From Gammaproteobacteria bacterium (GTDB taxonomy: Bacteria > Pseudomonadota > Gammaproteobacteria > Arenicellales > Poriferihabitantaceae), in assembly GCA_009839585.1 (NCBI GenBank), contig VXPI01000029.1, positions 1 through 10,034 on the forward strand: a DNA stretch of 10,034 bases. Direction: 5' to 3'. The position numbers were made by a program, and so were the translations under genes. Under the pieces are notes generated by a model, which saw only the letters and a program-made list of their open reading frames with translations, made no database searches and was not told where the DNA came from. Shown piece after piece: positions 7,184 through 10,034 of the stretch (its first letter is position 1; each line of letters opens with the position of its first letter).

Positions 7184-7734
7184 GCCTCGTTTCAATAGCA
7201 GAAGGAGCGGAAATTGTTCGCGGTGGCGGGGTGATCGCTTATCCCACGGAAGGTTGTTATGGACTGGGCTGCAATCCAATGGATGCGCAATCTGTCCAAA
7301 GAATTCTGTCAATCAAAAGGCGGCATTTCAGTAAGGGGTTAATCTTGATTAGCGATCATCGAAAACGGCTTGAGCCGTATTTCACCTGCTTGCCGAAAGC
7401 CACTCGAGATGAAATCCTGGCAAGCTGGCCAGGCCCGGTAACTTGGCTCTTGCCGGCTCGAGCGAATATCCCTCGGCTTGTACGCGGGGATCATCAAAGC
7501 ATTGCGCTCCGGGTATCCGATCACCCGGTAGTTCGAATGCTTTGCCAACAGGCCAACATGGCCATCGTCTCGACCAGCGCAAATCGGTCATCCCAGTTAC
7601 CTCACCGCTTGCAAAAAACGGTGCTGGATGAATTCAAGAACGATGTTGACGGAGTCGTCAAGGGACGAATTGGCCAGCGCCGTACTCCGTCAGTGATTCG
7701 CAATGGACTGGACGGCAGTACGATTCGGTCTTAA
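7180..7734 (+). CDS. tsaC: Threonylcarbamoyl-AMP synthase (YrdC/Sua5 family)
   Basis: TsaC makes threonylcarbamoyl-AMP from threonine, bicarbonate and ATP for the t6A37 modification of tRNAs that read ANN codons. The 184-residue protein is the short, single-domain TsaC type (E. coli 190), without the extra Sua5 C-terminal domain. Visible are VIAYPTEGCYGLGCNP (18-33), the KRRHFSKGLILI active-site segment (46-57), WPGPVTWLLPA (83-93), IALRVSDHP (108-116) and the STSAN motif (131-135). The start is a TTG at 7180 that overlaps the purE stop as TTGA. An in-frame TGA nine bases upstream (7171-7173) rules out a longer protein, and the next in-frame candidate, the GTG in GGVIAYP, would cut into the conserved core. 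The overlap suggests translation by reinitiation after purE. hemF follows 13 bases later, a common tsaC neighbour. Confidence 0.95.
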   Translation: MSLVSIAEGAEIVRGGGVIAYPTEGCYGLGCNPMDAQSVQRILSIKRRHFSKGLILISDHRKRLEPYFTCLPKATRDEILASWPGPVTWLLPARANIPRLVRGDHQSIALRVSDHPVVRMLCQQANMAIVSTSANRSSQLPHRLQKTVLDEFKNDVDGVVKGRIGQRRTPSVIRNGLDGSTIRS

Positions 7735-7747
7735 GGTTTGAGCGTTC

Positions 7748-8671
7748 ATGGACAGTCCAGACATTGAACCTGTTATCGAGTATCTGAAAAGCTTGCAGAT
7801 CAATATTTGCGACCAATTGAATTCTGCTGAACCGACACGGGGCTTCAAGGTCGACTCCTGGGAGCACGAGCAGGGCGGTGGTGGAATCACCCGAGTGATT
7901 CAGGATGGACAATACCTTGAGAAAGGCGGCGTGAATTTTTCTCATGTGCAGGGAGACCAGCTCCCTGCTTCAGCGTCATCACATCGACAGTCGATTGCCG
8001 GACTGCCATTTGAGGCGACGGGCTTGTCTCTGGTACTACATCCGGTTAACCCTTTCGTTCCGACCTGCCACATGAATGTCCGCTTCTTTATCGCTGGAAA
8101 AAATCCCGAGCATGCAACATGGTGGTTTGGGGGTGGTTATGACCTAACTCCATACTACGGGTTTCAGGAAGATTGTGTGCATTGGCATATGACAGCAAGG
8201 TCTGCCTGTAGCCCGTTCGGCGATGACATTTACCCCCAATTCAAGAAACAGTGCGATGAATACTTCTATCTTAAGCATCGCAAGGAGGCGCGCGGTATCG
8301 GCGGAATATTTTTTGATGACTTCAATGCGGGTGGATTCTCTCACTCCTTTGCCCTGATGAAGTCCGTTGGAGACAGTTTTATTGAAGCATACATGCCGAT
8401 TTTTGAAAGGCGAAAAGACCTGCCGTGGAATGCTTCGCATCGGGATTTTCAGACATATCGGCGAGGTCGTTATGTGGAATTTAATCTGGTCTATGATCGA
8501 GGGACTCTGTTTGGGCTACAATCCGGTGGCAGAACAGAATCAATATTGATGTCATTGCCTCCCAATGTTCAATGGAAATATCAGTGGGAAGCCAAACCTG
8601 GCAGCGAAGAGGAGCGCCTGACCGAATACTATCTGGCCGCCAGGGACTGGCTGTCTGAGCAGGCAAAATAG
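7748..8671 (+). CDS. hemF: Oxygen-dependent coproporphyrinogen III oxidase
   Basis: HemF oxidatively decarboxylates coproporphyrinogen III to protoporphyrinogen IX with molecular oxygen in heme synthesis. The product has 307 residues (E. coli 299). Visible are the substrate-region segments [12 protein letters not shown] (43-54), [18 protein letters not shown] (97-114) with conserved His98 and His108, and [13 protein letters not shown] (125-137). The family signature [20 protein letters not shown] runs from about 166 to 185 and continues into GIFFDD (186-191). [17 protein letters not shown] and [11 protein letters not shown] lie near the C-terminus. All histidines expected in the active site appear to be present. 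The ATG at 7748 gives the usual N-terminus, with AAGG overlapping the tsaC stop about ten bases upstream. An oxygen-dependent enzyme points to aerobic growth; an anaerobic HemN elsewhere cannot be excluded. Confidence 0.97.
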   Translation: MDSPDIEPVIEYLKSLQINICDQLNSAEPTRGFKVDSWEHEQGGGGITRVIQDGQYLEKGGVNFSHVQGDQLPASASSHRQSIAGLPFEATGLSLVLHPVNPFVPTCHMNVRFFIAGKNPEHATWWFGGGYDLTPYYGFQEDCVHWHMTARSACSPFGDDIYPQFKKQCDEYFYLKHRKEARGIGGIFFDDFNAGGFSHSFALMKSVGDSFIEAYMPIFERRKDLPWNASHRDFQTYRRGRYVEFNLVYDRGTLFGLQSGGRTESILMSLPPNVQWKYQWEAKPGSEEERLTEYYLAARDWLSEQAK

Positions 8672-8693
8672 TCGTGAATTTCTGATCATTTGC

Positions 8694-10013
8694 ATGACCC
8701 GCGCCCTATATAGTGTCGCTTTGTACTGTCTGAGTCCAATTCTGTTTTTCAAATTGTTGATCAGGATCTCAAAAGACAGGAAGTATCTTGACCGTTTGCC
8801 GCAACGATTGGGATACGGACTGAAAATTTCGGACTTGCCCCGCAACAAGGCGGACCATCCCCGAATCTGGATTCATGCTGTTTCGGTTGGCGAGGTCAAT
8901 GCCGCGATACCGCTGGTTAACAAAATCCAGGGGGAATTTCCGGAATTCCTGATCGTGCTGACCACCATGACTCCGACTGGGGCTAAACAGGCGAACGATT
9001 GTCTGGGAGACAGGATAATCCATTGTTATCTTCCCTATGATTATCCGGGCTCGGCAAAGCGGTTCTTAGGTAATATACGGCCCACAATAGCTATATTCAT
9101 GGAAACGGAAATCTGGCCGAACTATCTGGCATTTTGTGCAAAAAAGCAGATATCGATTGTCTTTGCGAATGCCCGGCTGTCGGAAAAATCCTACCGCGGA
9201 TATCGCAGTTTCAAGCGGCTGATTTCCACATCCTTGAGTTACGTGGATGAAATCGCTACACAGGCGCAAATGGATGCTGGACGCCTGATCAATTTAGGTG
9301 CGAGAAAGGAAGCCGTTCACATCACGGGCAATATCAAGTTTGACATGGCTGTCAGCAGTGAGACCATACAGAAGGCATTGAGTTTACGGAGCCGTTTGGG
9401 TGCCAAAAGACCAATCTGGATTGCTGGCAGTACTCATCCCGGGGAAGAACGGCAAATACTGGATGCGCATACTGAAATAAAACAATATTGTCCGGATGTA
9501 CTTCTGATTCTGGTACCCCGACATCCAGAACGATCGGATGAACTCCTGAAAAATTTCGCTGGTAGCGGATTCAAGACGATACTCCATTCAAATCTACAGG
9601 ATACATTACCCAACGAGACGGAAATCATGATTGGCAATACGATGGGAGATCTACCCATGTTGATCTGTACATCTGATGTAGCATTTATTGGAGGCAGTCT
9701 GGTACCTGTCGGTGGTCACAATGTGCTTGAGGCCTCCGCAGTAGGAGTGCCGGTCATATTTGGACCACATATGTTCAATTTTCAGAAAATATCCGACCAG
9801 ATACTCGCTCAAGGTGCCGGATTGCAGGTTGAGGACTCGAATGAATTGGCAGAGACCGTCAGCAAGTTGTTAAATGACTCTGCCTTAAGAACGAATTATG
9901 GTGTCGAGGGCAAGCGTTTTGTCGAGGACAATCAGGGGGCAGTAGAGCGGGTTTTTGCACTCGTTGAGAAGCATCTGTCAAAGACTGGCGGCTCACAATC
10001 CGGCAATACCTGA
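8694..10013 (+). CDS. waaA: 3-deoxy-D-manno-octulosonic acid (Kdo) transferase
   Basis: WaaA (KdtA) is a membrane-anchored GT-B glycosyltransferase of family GT30 that adds Kdo from CMP-Kdo to the lipid A precursor, building the lipopolysaccharide inner core on the cytoplasmic face. The protein is 439 residues (E. coli 425). An N-terminal hydrophobic anchor (about 4-25) is followed by WIHAVSVGEVNAAIPL (59-74) with the putative catalytic Glu (E67), TTMTPTGAKQA, YLPYDYP, METEIWPN and ANARLSEKS. The C-terminal half holds LILVPRHPER, GNTMGDLPML and GGSLVPVGGHNVLEASAVGVPVIFGPHMFNF. All the main family motifs are intact. The ATG at 8694 gives the expected N-terminus, but no clear ribosome binding site precedes it. 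Whether it transfers one or two Kdo units cannot be read from the sequence. It follows hemF by 22 bases. Confidence 0.97.
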   Translation: MTRALYSVALYCLSPILFFKLLIRISKDRKYLDRLPQRLGYGLKISDLPRNKADHPRIWIHAVSVGEVNAAIPLVNKIQGEFPEFLIVLTTMTPTGAKQANDCLGDRIIHCYLPYDYPGSAKRFLGNIRPTIAIFMETEIWPNYLAFCAKKQISIVFANARLSEKSYRGYRSFKRLISTSLSYVDEIATQAQMDAGRLINLGARKEAVHITGNIKFDMAVSSETIQKALSLRSRLGAKRPIWIAGSTHPGEERQILDAHTEIKQYCPDVLLILVPRHPERSDELLKNFAGSGFKTILHSNLQDTLPNETEIMIGNTMGDLPMLICTSDVAFIGGSLVPVGGHNVLEASAVGVPVIFGPHMFNFQKISDQILAQGAGLQVEDSNELAETVSKLLNDSALRTNYGVEGKRFVEDNQGAVERVFALVEKHLSKTGGSQSGNT

Positions 10014-10034
10014 AACAGGTTAACGGTTCAAAGA

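Noticed and set aside
10008..10020. ACCTG/CAGGT hairpin at the waaA stop
   Set aside because: Five pairs with a three-base loop and no T-run; the window ends too soon to judge a terminator.

Overview
The window is a run of same-strand housekeeping genes from a Gram-negative bacterium, most likely a gammaproteobacterium. The gene order accC - prmA - zinc-ribbon/DUF3426 protein - fis - purH - purD is the classic gammaproteobacterial arrangement. Fis, a Kdo transferase (lipid A inner core) and an oxygen-dependent HemF fit an aerobic or facultative Gram-negative. The genus cannot be named from the sequence alone. I see no mobile element, CRISPR array, tRNA, rRNA or defence gene.

Layout, all on the + strand: (1) 1-971, the 3' two-thirds of accC (biotin carboxylase); (2) 958-1875, prmA (ribosomal protein L11 methyltransferase), overlapping accC; (3) a short AT-rich gap with four perfect tandem ATATCA hexamers and a perfect TATAAT box; (4) 1944-3077, a membrane protein with an N-terminal zinc ribbon and a C-terminal DUF3426 domain; (5) 3078-3450, a 373-base stretch with no credible gene, where many relatives carry dusB. 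It holds two back-to-back hairpins and a TATAAT box in front of fis; (6) 3451-10013, a tightly packed series fis, purH, purD, purE, tsaC, hemF, waaA.

The last block looks like one or two transcription units. The gaps are 44 (fis-purH), 13 (purH-purD), 79 (purD-purE), -4 (purE-tsaC), 13 (tsaC-hemF) and 22 bases (hemF-waaA), and none contains a convincing terminator. It joins a nucleoid/growth regulator (Fis), three purine steps (GAR synthesis, the PurE step, the last two steps to IMP), a universal tRNA modification (t6A), heme synthesis and lipopolysaccharide core assembly. All are growth-linked housekeeping functions.

The window is largely ordinary. Worth a second look are the hexamer repeat at a putative promoter, the missing dusB and the structured noncoding gap left in its place, a short Fis without the N-terminal arm, and purE placed behind purHD without purK. 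I found no evidence for a novel multi-gene system.
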